Shown in pieces: positions 1-49,210 of a DNA stretch of 64,000 nucleotides (positions within the stretch are counted from its first letter, which is position 1; each line of letters starts with the position of its first letter). The position numbers and the translations under genes are program-made. Below the pieces are notes generated by a model. The model made no database searches. It saw nothing but the letters and a program-made list of their open reading frames with translations, and had not been told where the DNA came from. Origin of the DNA: Sinotaia quadrata (taxonomy: Eukaryota > Mollusca > Gastropoda > Architaenioglossa > Viviparidae). The DNA is taken from the NCBI GenBank assembly GCA_028829895.1, contig CM054179.1:105921875-105985874 (forward strand), read 5' to 3'.

Positions 1-500
1 ATTATTATATATCTCGGTAGTCAACTAATATGTTAATAATAACTGTGTCTCAGTGGTAATTTATATTATTATCATAAGCTCTCTGCCTCAGTAGTCAGTA
101 ATATATCAATAATCATTATATGTCTCAGAGGTCAGCAATGCATTAGATGTGTACTAATACAATCACTAACTGTCCCAGTACCGTAATATATTATTATAAT
201 CACTAATTGTCTAAATAGTCTGTAACATAATAATGAGTGCTATTTGTCTTAGTAGTCAGTAAATGCACTATAATAATCACTGTGTGTTTCTTAGTAGTCA
301 GTAATTTTAAAAAATAATTACTTGTATCAGTAATTAGTCATTGCATTGTAATAATTAATATTTGTGTCCGTGGTCATTAATATTACACTAATATTCACTG
401 TGTGTCTCAGTAATACATTATAATTATCACTACGTTTCCCATTAGTTAGAAATAAATTACAATAACCGCTAGGTGTCTGAGTAGTGAGCAATAGAATTTT
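1..500. repeat. Degenerate ~45-bp tandem repeat
   Basis: A diverged minisatellite. Each unit carries a core like 'tgtctcagtagtcagtaat' followed by an AT-rich stretch (attataataatcact). About eleven units can be recognised with spacing of 40-50 bp. No reading frame is kept open, so I see no coding role. Confidence 0.75.
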
Positions 501-596
501 GTTTTTATTGCATGGACATTTCGGAAATAGATGATAATATCATTTTCTTTAAGAAAGAACTCTTAAAGCTACTTATAATGAAAATAGACTGATGGA

Positions 597-718
597 TTTT
601 AAATTATGATCTGCGGCATTAAATTTACTTCTGATCTGTGTCATGGCAACCAGTACATTTTAAATTATGATCTGCGGCATTAAATTTACTTCTGATCTGT
701 GTCATGGCAACCAGTATC
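597..718. repeat. Tandem duplication, period 61 bp
   Basis: Two almost identical copies begin with 'ttttaaattatgatctgcgg' at 597 and 658. The identity implies a recent local duplication. A second, older pair with the shared core 'gttttaaaaataaatctgga' lies just downstream (about 837-925, spacing about 50 bp). Confidence 0.85.
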
Positions 719-925
719 GATTTTGTACTATCGAATATTTTGAAACCGTTAATGGGAGAATCAGAAACTAGACCTTGCCATCTCAGAATGCAAGCGGACG
801 AGACTACTGACTTAAAAAAAGTTACTGGAAAACAAAAACCGATCGGACGTTTTAAAAATAAATCTGGAAAAACACATTGCTAGTATATAAACCGATGGGA
901 TGTTTTAAAAATAAATCTGGATTTT

Positions 926-1851
926 CCGCAATGGTGTGGAAAGAAATTCCTTACTTCATTATAATTCAAGATTTCAACCTCGTTACGGTCTAACTTTCAA
1001 GACAGTTCCTGGGTCTCTGCAAGAAGTCCAGACAGTAGATGTTCATGTGGTCAACTTCATTCGTGCCAAACTATTGAATAGTTCATCGACTGTTCCAACA
1101 GACTGGTCAAGAAATGGGAGGGGAGCGAATACTTCTTGACCGCTCAAAATTCAACTAATTTTTTCTGGAGACCAAATTTTGAAATGTTAGGTGGCATGTC
1201 AAGTTGTTATCCGTTTTCTTCAGGAAAAAAAATAATTCTCATTTCTCAGCAATTTGAAATCAAGAATTTTAGTCTTTCATTGTCATATATGATAGATATT
1301 TATTTTTTTTTAATGTAAAAACTTAACTTTTCAAGTTCAAGGCCAGTCACTGACCACCATGGATGCTGTTGAAAAGCTACGTGCATTTCTGGTAAAACTG
1401 TCCGTAGTGGAAGAAGAGATTGCAAAACGAGATTTATGCAATTTAAAGTTTTCTTGAAGAATCTCCTCTTTAGAGAAATATGAAAAAAATATATTAAAAA
1501 AAAATCCATACCCACAGTCCCGGAAGCATTTAAAGAACCTTTAATATCATTCGATGGTTTTTCAAAACTATAAAATAGACGCCATGATGACACTTATCAG
1601 AAATAGATTTAGTGCCACAGGGGATCCCCCATCACTCTTCCGAAAGTTAGAGCTTTTCGCTTGACTCCAAACATCAACGCACCACCACCAAAATAATTAT
1701 TGTTCAAGAAGTTTTAATATTGCTTTTTTGAACAGTTATGCCCGAAATTTTAAACCTGCTGCATTCATAAAATTCATCTTTCTGATGGAATACTTGAATA
1801 TTTTAGTTTTGTAAATCCTTAACTCGATTTTGTTTACTCTCTCTGTCCTAG
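926..1851. other. Unassigned stretch before the knottin exon
   Basis: Short open frames on both strands show no recognisable domain, no signal peptide and no consistent splice sites. A plus-strand frame at 1,360-1,458 starts with ATG in a fair context but encodes only 32 residues (MDAVEKLRAF...), with no known family. This may be decayed mobile-element sequence. It is most simply read as intron upstream of the exon at 1,852. Confidence 0.4.
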
Positions 1852-1969
1852 TGAGGCCTCACAAGAATTGGCTCAGCCTTGTACCGAACTATACAAACCC
1901 TGTAATGCGAGCAGCGAGTGCTGTACAAGAGATTGTGCTGACAACATGTGCCTTCAGTTAATGGATTGA
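1852..1969 (+). CDS. Terminal exon of a putative knottin (ICK) peptide gene
   Basis: Seen: a pyrimidine-rich tract ending in cctag (1,842-1,851) is followed by a 38-codon open stretch ending in TGA at 1,967. It has six cysteines, encoded at 1,880, 1,901, 1,919, 1,922, 1,934 and 1,949, giving C-X6-C-X5-C-C-X3-C-X4-C. Known: this spacing is the inhibitor-cystine-knot arrangement, shared by venom-type peptides and by many harmless secreted knottins (hormones, antimicrobials, enzyme inhibitors). Inferred: a phase-2 acceptor joins it to an upstream signal/propeptide exon, which I could not find in the first 1.85 kb, so the 5' part probably lies outside the window. There is no dibasic site just before the first cysteine. 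The open frame without splicing runs back only to a TAA at 1,820 and has no ATG before the cysteines, which supports splicing. Target and function are unknown. A chance cysteine pattern cannot be excluded. Confidence 0.55.
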
Positions 1970-2072
1970 ACTCTGTGGACCAAGGATATGATATGTGCTC
2001 TCGACAAGTGCACTAAGGATGTGGTTTGAACTCATGTACCAAAGCACTGATGACAACGAAAAACAATCTAGA

Positions 2073-2082
2073 AATAAATAAA
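2073..2082 (+). terminator. Poly(A) signal of the knottin-like gene
   Basis: Two overlapping AATAAA hexamers (2,073-2,078 and 2,077-2,082) lie about 105 nt after the TGA. They fit a short 3' UTR for the cysteine-rich exon, which supports reading it as a last exon. Confidence 0.45.
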
Positions 2083-2782
2083 ATCAGAGAGAGCGCCGAA
2101 AAAACCAACATTTGCATTTTTTTTGTTTTGTTAATACATGTACACTAATTATGCAGAGAATATTACACACATTTTACTTGATATAACATGAATATTGTAC
2201 TGAAATATAAAAAGATGGATATTGCATAATTTATTTTGGATGGTTCATAAGTTTATAATTGGATAGATTTAAGTTTACAATTGGATAGATTTAAGTTTGC
2301 AGAAATTAAAGCGCACAAAACAACAAAAACAAGACAAATGCATCTGTTAGTTTGCAAAAAAATATTTTTGTAGACTGAGTTTAATAAATCAGCAAGTCAA
2401 AACTATTCAGTAATTAAAGTTTAATTTGACAAAATGTAAATGTTTGCATGCTAAATGATACAGCATGTACGTGTGTGCGTGCGCTTGCACTATGTGGTTC
2501 TGCTTGTTTCAAACGTATTGAACCATTTTCACACAGTTCTAAAGACATATTTTTTCATCAACATCTTTAGCACTATTCTACTATTGTTATTCAAACTACA
2601 CATTTGTAAGCTTATGTTATGTTTCTTTTGCAAATGCATTTATTTGTTATTATTGACATTTTGCTTGTGGATTCAGTTTGTTTTGCTTCTGTATCTTTAG
2701 TTACAAAAAATATATTTAAGTAGTTAGTATTAAAGACCTTCTACATTTTATGTGTAATTAATGTAAAGTATTTTATTAAGTC

Positions 2783-2822
2783 GTCGTCGTCACCACCACC
2801 ACCACCATCATCATCAATATCG
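2783..2822. repeat. Trinucleotide repeat (GTC/ACC/ATC)
   Basis: A short run of gtc, then acc, then atc triplets. The flanks, 2,101-2,870, are AT-rich and show no gene. A small 22-bp duplication (ttggatagatttaagttt) is at 2,260-2,300. Confidence 0.8.
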
Positions 2823-2874
2823 TCATCTTTATTATTTCAGCCTTCTTTCACTTTTGTTAACTGTCAGTTGTGAA

Positions 2875-3425
2875 TCAAGGTCTCGGAATCTGACCAAGAT
2901 TCTGGGAGATCCAAGGTTTTACATAAGATGTTGGCATTTCCGAGGAGCGCTGCTTTTTAGTAATGGGATGAACAGATAATTTATTCAGATAACCTTCCAA
3001 CTCAGTTGTTATGTTCCCCAAGGCTCCCATCACTACAGGTATCACTACTGCTTTTAACATTCCCCATCTGAGATTCTGCAATTTTTCTGTTTTCTTTCTC
3101 TTTGTATTGGTCTTTTATGTTCATCTGGAACAGCCACATAGATGATTGCTATTGTTCTGTTAGACTTGTTGAGAACTACAATGTCTGGTTTTCGTGCAGG
3201 AATCAATCGATCTGATATCTCAAAATTCCACAGTATTTTGACTTCTTCAGTCTTGGTGACCACTTCTGGTTGGTGCATCCATGCTCTTTCTGGGGTTTTT
3301 ACTCTATAGTTCTCAAACACAGAACTCTATGTATGATTCTGTCACCCCACAGTGCCTTTTGATGTATTCTATTCCATCTAGAAACTGACGTCCAGGTAGT
3401 CATTAGCTTTCTTAATAAGAACATT
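2875..3425 (-). mobile_element. LINE fragment (C-terminal part of the RT polyprotein), broken
   Basis: Minus-strand translation gives a conserved block typical of the C-terminal region of invertebrate non-LTR retrotransposon polyproteins: HQKALWGDRIIHRVL, then KILWNFEI, ARKPDIVVLNKSNRTIAII, then VVIPVVMGALGNIT. The blocks are spread over three frames (3,320-3,425, 3,054-3,320, 2,875-3,081). At least two frameshifts and a stop therefore break it, and the reverse-transcriptase core is absent. It is a dead 5'-truncated insertion. Confidence 0.8.
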
Positions 3426-4765
3426 GTTAATAATTTTCAGCTTATACAACTCATTTTGACTCATTGTAATTTATTACTTTTAGGTAATGTTGATTTACAC
3501 ATTGTATGAAAACACCTAAAACAGTAATTTACTACTTGTACATTTTGAATTAAAAACGAACACTTTGAAATTAAATTATACATTCAGCCCTAATCCATTG
3601 GTTATTGTTAAAATATTGCATGCATTTTCATTTACTGGTTCTAAATTCCTGAACATTTAGGCATGTAGTGCCACTTTTAAAATGTTGATTAATAATTTAA
3701 AAGATTATACAGTGCAAGAATGAACAGATGTTTTATAGTCTCACATTGCCTTTAATAATTTTATACTAAAAGCAGAGTTTACTGGTCATGAGTATAAAAA
3801 ATAGAAATGTACACATCACAGTTTTAATATAATCAAAGATACTATACATACTTATGCTTTCTCTCTATAATACACCAATAACTCATGGAATTATTAAAAA
3901 CACATACACACAAACACATAAGCACAAATGCTCTCAAACATAGATAGACTTAAGTGCACACACACACACACACATGCACACTCACAATTTTATGTACATC
4001 ATATTCATAACTAATTAAAGAGGAAAACATTAAATATTATTCTGAAAAATAATCCATACTTTTTTTTTTATTGGGTTTGATTTATCACAGACAATATGCA
4101 TGCAAACTTTATGTTAAACTGAAATGAATACTTATGAAACATAAAAACTTTACCTAAGAAATTACTGAACTACCATATGATTGTTTAATTTTTAATCAAA
4201 TGAAAATATTAAGTTAACAAAATTTAAACTGAATCCATATTATTATATAATATTCTAAATAATAGTGAAAATTAATTTTCTTTTTAATTTCACACTATGA
4301 CTTTTTTCAAACTTGACAAAACCTTAATAAAGACTATCATTAATTCATTTATTTTAATAAATTGTTTTTTCAAGCAAAATTTCATTGTTTCATCTAGGTT
4401 GATCACTGTTTATTCAAACATCACCTTAAAATCTATTTTGTTCGCTCTGTCAACACATATATTTGTTATTTGTCATTATGCATATGGTTTTGTTATGCTA
4501 TCTTTATTTTAATGTGTAAGTAGTTTGTATAATGACATTGCTATCTTTGTAAAGAGAATAGAAGTTTTATAATGAGCACACACTTTATTAAGTCATTATT
4601 TATATTTAAATCTGTGTGTGTGTGAATATGAATGCATATGCATTTGTGTAAAATAGATGTAGGTATGTGTTTGTGAGTTTTTAAATTGTATTTTTAAACA
4701 TAATGTTTTCTATATTCTGTTTTTATATATGTTATTGTTATTATTGTTATTTTACAATTATTATC
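3426..4765. other. AT-rich intergenic sequence without a gene
   Basis: About 1.3 kb of AT-rich DNA with a short (CA)n run at 3,957-3,974. No splice-bounded frame or family motif was seen on either strand. Confidence 0.6.
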
Positions 4766-4769
4766 CTTG

Positions 4770-4992
4770 TTTTTATACTGTTCTTATATTATTCTTATAT
4801 TGTTTTTATACTGTTCTTATATTGTTCTTATATTGTTTTTATACTGTTCTTATATTATTCTTATATTGTTCTTATATTATTCTTATATTGTTCTTATATT
4901 GTTTTTATACTGTTCTTATATTATTCTTATATTGTTCTTATATTGTTTTTATACTGTTCTTATATTGTTCTTATATTATTCTTATATTTTTC
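4770..4992. repeat. 11-12-bp minisatellite (ttcttatattg)
   Basis: About 20 units of 'ttcttatattg' alternating with a 12-bp variant, 'tttttatactg'. The unit has no stop codon in any forward frame, so three overlapping Tyr/Ile/Leu-rich open frames arise as artefacts. Confidence 0.9.
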
Positions 4993-5222
4993 ACATAACA
5001 TTCCCATGACTTTTATTTTGTTATAATTATGGTGTGTAGTTCCATTTTTGTGAAAACGGCCACTGATGTCTGCAATGCATAAAAATTCTCTGAAGGCAAT
5101 ATAGTAATTAAAGAATAAAAATACTGTCTGTGTTAGAAAATAGGTATTTAAATACTTAGTCAAATTCTTGACCATTCTGATGCAAATTAACTAGCTTTAT
5201 GGATATGTACAAATATCAAATA

Positions 5223-5228
5223 TTTATT
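5223..5228 (-). terminator. CFAP44: Candidate CFAP44 poly(A) signal
   Basis: AATAAA on the minus strand, about 430 nt after the CFAP44 stop codon. Other AATAAA matches exist in this AT-rich DNA, so the assignment is weak. Confidence 0.3.
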
Positions 5229-5394
5229 CATCCTTAATCAAGATCTGGCACATTTATGTACAAATGACAGTTATCCAGAACTATGTGAGACTGACAGTTT
5301 CATTTCAAACAGAGCTGGACAGTGCTGGAAGCAAGCCCAATGCTTATTTTTATGACGACTAATCCTTCATCAAAACATTATTGTTCAATTGAAA

Positions 5395-5653
5395 TTCATA
5401 TGTGTGGCTTTGACATAGTTAATATGTACCACTGGTGGTTGTGTGTGGCTTTAACATATGCTAGTTAATGTGTCACTGGCAGGTGGCTGTGTGTGACTTT
5501 GACATATGCTAGTTAATGTGTGTCATTGGCAAGCAAATTTGACTTTCACATATGCTATTTGAAGCCTGTTAATACAGTTGTTTGTCTTTGACATATGATG
5601 TTAATGTATGGCATTAGTGGTTGTGTTGACCTTAAGATATGCTAGTTAGCTAA

Positions 5654-5660
<7 letters not shown>
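5395..5660. repeat. Degenerate 55-60-bp repeat at the CFAP44 3' end
   Basis: Units share 'ttgacatatgctagttaatg' and 'ggtggctgtgt'. The array runs into the last codons and the stop of CFAP44, so the 3' UTR begins in a minisatellite. Confidence 0.65.
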
Positions 5661-43631
<37,971 letters not shown>

Positions 43632-45120
43632 TTTGGTTGCTACCGGTTGCTAGGACTACTAAGGCATATGACTTATACGGGAAGTAACTCTTAATAACAT
43701 AATCTGCCAATACGATAGGAGATTCACTGCAACAGTTTTACATAGTCGGCTGTTAGGTTTATTTGAAAACGCTGTGATCGTTTCTCTGTACCTATTGATA
43801 AACAAACAAGAACAAAAGCTACAACGAAATCGAAACTATAAAGGGCTTTAAAGAGACGAAAGTTGCGTTTACTTGCAAGTTTACCTGTGATTGTGGATTT
43901 GACGTGATGTTAAGCGCTGCGTTTACGCCACTTGAACTTAGACCGTACTTTATGCGAGTTTACTCAAGCATTTAGCGAGCTCCATACAATGCACTGATAT
44001 ATATGTGGGTGCATAACGAGCTTCGACGAGTTAGGCAATTGATCTGGATATACAATTATCTTAAAAGAAGAGTACAGTTTTCATAATATTATTCCGGCTT
44101 CAATGTATAAACGCGATTTATAAAAATTAAGTCATTAGTACAGTTTAAACAGGACATATTATAGTGTAAATTAGGAATTGTCTGTCAAGAGTGAGTTTAA
44201 GGCCCTTCAACAAAGGAAAAGCATCATCTTACAAATGCACATCTTACTTCACCAGATTGCTAATAGCCAAGGGGTTGTAGGTTAATTTGTAGAATGTTTG
44301 AAAGGTGCGTACTATCTATTAATATTTGTTTTTAGCAGGTAATATGTTTATTGCCTGTTTTGGCTCATGTAGAGACTTGCACTGCAAGTAATTAACATGA
44401 TTTGGTATATTTTCAGCGTAGAGACTTTGCAATAAATGTTCATGTTCCAAATGAAAAATGTTATTAAATGTGCTCATTGTTAATATAACAAACAATGTAA
44501 ACTAAATGCATCAATGTCCTGTATAAACTGGTTGAATTCAGTGCGATATAATTTGCTGATGTGTGTGTGTGTGTGTAGTCTGCATGTACGTGGCATATTA
44601 ATTATTACGTGTTTACCATAAAACTAGACGGTATGTGATGCGTCATCTTTGTTGTGCATCTTTGCAACTGTTTATTATTTGTGTTTGCTTGTGGCTGAGA
44701 GAACGGGTTAGTCTCTAGTAACAGGCAAGATAGTAAATAATCAACACTGCACTTTTCTAATCTTTCTCTCTTCCTTCACTCACACGTAACAATACGTCAC
44801 AACTAGAGAGAACACTTTACTAGTCTTAAGTCTTCTCTCCATCTGTCAAAGCATTTCTGTTTCCTTTGTTATGACATAATAGGTGAAATCGGGATGCATA
44901 AAAAGCATACATTATTACGAGGAGTTTAACTAGGTAGGCAACTTGTGTGTCTCTAGTCAAAGATCCGCAGCAAACCTACAGCTACATCTAAAATGAAAAC
45001 TTATAAACTGAACAGAAGTGAACACTTTACCAACTAAAAGTCGTATTGACTTTCATATCGGTCACTATAAGTCTATAAAAACGAAGGAAAATTCAACAAC
45101 ATAACAACAAACGAAACATG
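43632..45120. other. CFAP44 5' flank / promoter region
   Basis: Less AT-rich than the introns near 43,850-44,050. No clear TATA box sits near the start codon, and the sequence shows no defined binding motif that I would call. A short (GT)n run is at 44,562-44,576. No gene was seen up to the hAT fragment at 45,122. Confidence 0.4.
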
Positions 45121-45121
45121 A

Positions 45122-45414
45122 ATTATGACGTCAGCAGTCAAGAAGATATGTTGACAGCATTTTTCTTTTCAAAATCAAGCAGACAGCTGGGAAATGTTTT
45201 CCAATTGTGCTGCCTGCTTGACAAACTCTATTCCATTGAGTCAGGGACCCTTTTGAAATCTGGTGAAAGCTATGGACCCTCTCCCTAGAAAAATGAAAAT
45301 AAGCAGAATATAAAAATAATGAATATTTTTCTTTCACGTTTCTCCTGAAACCCATCCATGGACCACTTGGGGGTCAGAGGATCCCAGGTTAAGAACCCCT
45401 GTTCTAGTCAGTAC
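45122..45414 (-). mobile_element. hAT non-autonomous element, one end recognisable
   Basis: From 45,404 on the minus strand: 'caggggttcttaacctggga' then 'cccccaagtggtccatggat', a classic hAT-Charlie-like end. The interior resembles other short hAT derivatives. I could not find the matching inverted terminus near 45,122, so the left boundary is approximate. Confidence 0.65.
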
Positions 45415-46635
45415 AGTCGATCTGTGTGTTGTTTATCTCCCCAGGCAACCCGTCTTTTTTCCCCCGCGTTATTGGGACGTTCTAACTGTACACAAAAAGT
45501 AAATACTATTTCCAACAACAGTACTCCAAAGGACTTAAAATGTGGACAGAATTTCAACAAGAATGTTAAGATCTTACAAAATCTGCACTAGTCTGGTAAA
45601 TTAAAAATGAAAAATACTAAAGAATTTAAATTATTTATGTACAATACACTGCACAGAGAATATCAATGTCACAGTGCTGCAACTACCTTTGTTATTTTTA
45701 CTTAAATAAAACTGAATTGAAAGTTTGAAAAAGGAGAGTTATTTTAAAAAATAATTTTGAAGCCCTGCTATATTTTTGCTTGTAATAAATATCTTTTATA
45801 CGTCAGAATTCAAAATCGTGGATTATTTTTATTTAATTAAGCAGAAAAAATTCTGCTAAGGAATCAGGTTCTTTAATACTAGCTTTAAAAAAATGTAGTT
45901 CAACGCATGACTGCATTTTCACTTCCGCGTTCCAACATTTTTTTTTAAAGGTTACATTTCGCAATTCGCCTAATGGGAACAAAAGTCCAAAACGAAAGTA
46001 ACCTTTTTTTTAAAGTACACAGAACTAAAATTAAGCAGTTGCTTGTTTGAGAACCCGTGGATCAGATATCCTTTAAATACATAATAAAACTGTAGCACAT
46101 AATTCAATTTATCTTTAATTTCAAATGCTTGATCAATAATAAATAAAACAATATTTAACAGTCATAAATCAAGCTGAATAAAATAGTGCAATCGTACTAT
46201 TTTATCACACATCAAAACTGCCAATGAAATGGATAAGTGTAGTAATACACATTCAGGTTCTTATATTAAGATCTGACAATTAACCGGTCGTTCTTTTTCG
46301 TGTGAGGTTAACGGCCACCAAGGTGAGTGTTATTGAAATTTATTAAATTGACAATAGGGCTGCTATTATTGATTGTTTTTTCCAGAGATAGATGAAATTT
46401 GGCAAGTATTCGGAAATCATTGTATGAGATAAACATCAAATCAATACTGACAGAAATCAAATGTTTAAAAACTGTTTGCTTGTTTTAATTGAATCTGATT
46501 TAATTCCCTCTACATCAGAAAGAAAAACTACAAAGCCCCATATAAAAGAGAGATGCGCGTGCACACACACACGCACGCACGCACGCACACACATATAGGC
46601 ACGCCAAACTTTTTATTGCACAGACATGTCAGGCT
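45415..46635. other. Intergenic, no gene seen
   Basis: AT-rich. A mixed CA/CG dinucleotide run is at 46,560-46,594. Short frames have no support. Confidence 0.55.
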
Positions 46636-46639
46636 TCCT

Positions 46640-47240
46640 TTTTCATAGACCTGTACCAAGCTACTTATTTCATAGCATAGATCTTTACCAAGCTACTTAT
46701 TTCATAGACCTTTACCAAGCTACTTATTTCATAGACCTGTACCAAGCTACTTATTTCATAGACCTGTACCAAGCTACTTATTTCATAGAGCTGTACCAAT
46801 CCTATTATTTCATTGACCTGTACCAATCTTATTATTTCATTGATCTGTACCAATCTTATTATTTCATTGACCTGTACCAAATCTTCTAATTTCATTGACC
46901 TGTACCAAATCTTCTTATTTCATTGACCTGTACCAAATCTACTTTTTTCACAGACCTATACCAGCTTACTTATATCATAGACTTACACCCATTTACCTAT
47001 TTCACAGACTTGCACATTCTACTTAATTCACATACCTCTACCAGGTTATTTACTCCACAGATCTGTAGTAGACTATTTATTGCAATCACCTGTTAACTTC
47101 CTATCGCATAGGTCTCTACAAGACTAATGATTTCAAGAAGTATTTGACTACTTATTATACAAACCTATACACGTCTACTTATTGGACTGTTTTACTACAC
47201 TATTTATTATATAGATTTGTAGTAGTCTAAAGATGGTCTC
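46640..47240. repeat. 27-bp minisatellite, about 15-20 copies
   Basis: Unit 'catagacctgtaccaagcta' + 'cttattt', well kept at 46,670-46,960 and decaying to 47,240. Since 27 is a multiple of three and the unit has no stop in one frame of each strand, both strands show repetitive open frames (e.g. YQATYFIDL). Confidence 0.93.
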
Positions 47241-47339
47241 AGACTATTCATTACAATGTATAATTATAGATTATTTTAAAATTCAAACTGGACAATTGCA
47301 CAGTCATAGGCTAGATTATTCTTTACTCAGACCTGTACA

Positions 47340-47545
47340 GTACAATTCATTACGTCATATTTAGACCATTTGCCATCCAGACGTGTTCTATTCATTACAG
47401 TCATATTTAGACCATTTACCATCCAGACGTGTTCTATTCATTACAGTCATATTTAGACCATTTACCATCGAGACGTGTTCTATTCATTACAGTTATATTT
47501 AGACCATTTACCATCCAGACATGTGTCTTTCATTACAGTCATATT
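47340..47545. repeat. 46-bp tandem repeat, 4-5 copies
   Basis: Unit contains 'tcattacagtcatatttaga' and 'ccatttaccatccagacgtg'. Copies at 47,390-47,530 are almost identical. Confidence 0.9.
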
Positions 47546-47584
47546 ACTGACTATTTATTACTTTAAAATAAAATAGATTGTGTG

Positions 47585-49210
47585 ACCGCACATCACACTA
47601 GTTTTTGGTTATAATTATTACTGTTAATTAATCACCCATAACTAATTACAAGTGATGAGAATCTTAATTTGTGTTATTAATAATTCTTCAGAAGACACCA
47701 CTCGTCTCTCTCACTTGGCGGATATACGGGTGTTGTAAATGTTTTCTCTCTTTCACAACATTAAAGACAAACATTTACCATCACAATATTTCCGTAGGAG
47801 GAAAACTTCTTACCAGAAGAGAAGATAAAACCGTCTTTTAATATATATAATTTCGAATCCCCATCTACCCACTTTCGTCTCCAACATAAGGTTATCAATA
47901 TGTGTATGGTCAATAAATTTAACAATAAATTAATCAAATATACAACACATTAATAAAATCAAAAGAGCATTGACATTTACATCACTTCACATCAATGTTC
48001 AATTAACACTGGACAATCATTCAGTTTATCCTAGCATAGATATTAGCAATCAATTAACATGGATCTATAATCAAGTTCATGTGTATCACCATGGAAGTGA
48101 GAGTAGAGTTTCAGAGAAATAATTAAAGTCAATACACATAATCTGTTCAAAGATGGCGGCTGTCACCGGCAAGTGTTTACAATCACGCGGTTGCACCAAG
48201 TGTTTCTTATTTAGGCAGTGGCCCTACATATCTTTTCTAGAAGCACATTATGCAACTGTTCCAGAATCTTAGATGTGCTCCTATGTTCTTGAATTTCCGT
48301 GTGCATTTACTCAACACACCATGAGGAACATTCAAAATAATCTTCATGAATTCTCGAGAGCAAACTCAAGCCACAAATTTTCTCAGTATTTTCTCTCGAA
48401 CAAAATCCACAGGAATCAACTTACAGCATCACGTTTTACTGCTAAGTTGATGATAATGCCGGATTCACACACCAACGTAATCTAGTAGAGTACAGTAGTC
48501 ACCATAGAATGATGTGACAAAGTAAAACAAAAATGCCTGCTCCTCTGCAAAAGTCAAAGTAAGGCAGGACTAAATTTCAGACATATTTCATCTCTAAACT
48601 CCTTTCTCACTTACACACATTCTCAACTTACAATTCCTGCAACAATTTCATTAGCCCGATACACACACAACATAAGAAATATAGCGACGATCAAAATTCA
48701 CAAGTATAATGTACAGCATAGTCAAATTAGTGAACATAGAAATACTTGTTCAATTACACAAGCATTCTCCAATTCAAACAATAGATCAATAGCATACATA
48801 TACGAAATATTCAAAGTCTATTTTTCTTTATCAGGCAGTTAACTTACTATATGCTAATGATCGCCTTTATGAACGGACTCGAGTTATGTTTAATTTCAAA
48901 GTGATTAGAATAGATTACTTTATCCACAAAAGAAACTTTCAGTCCATCCCAAATGGATGAATTTGATATAACAATTGTGAAACTATTAGTCAGAAAAACT
49001 ACTCATCCGGTTGGAACTGGTTTAGAGTGCATCAGAAATTTATAGTCTATCCTCCAACTGAGTTGTTTACCTCCAACTTTAATACTTAAAAATACCAGTT
49101 TAAGCAGTGCCCAAGCACTTATCACTTTGACACTTAACAATTTATATAATTATTAAGTTTAGGAATAGGAATAGGCAAATTTACTCTGACAAAATTTGTA
49201 AGTTAAGACT
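47585..49210 (-). mobile_element. Dispersed ~1.5-kb repeat, copy A
   Basis: Collinear with the copy at 59,335-60,965 and, inverted, with 53,310-54,775. Shared landmarks in order: 'cataactaattacaagtg', 'actcgtct(c/t)tctcactt', 'aaagatggc(g/a)gctgtc', 'caactgttccagaatctt', 'attagtcagaaa(a/t)actactc', 'aggcaaatttact'. No transposase or RT was recognised. Strand is arbitrary, set opposite to copy B. Confidence 0.85.

Noticed and set aside
936..1318. Two adjacent plus-strand frames as an upstream exon of the knottin gene
   Set aside because: No signal peptide and no phase-2 donor that would join to 1,852.
4703..5026. Three overlapping plus-strand frames rich in Tyr, Ile and Leu
   Set aside because: They arise from an 11-12-bp repeat lacking stops in all forward frames; no splice or start support.
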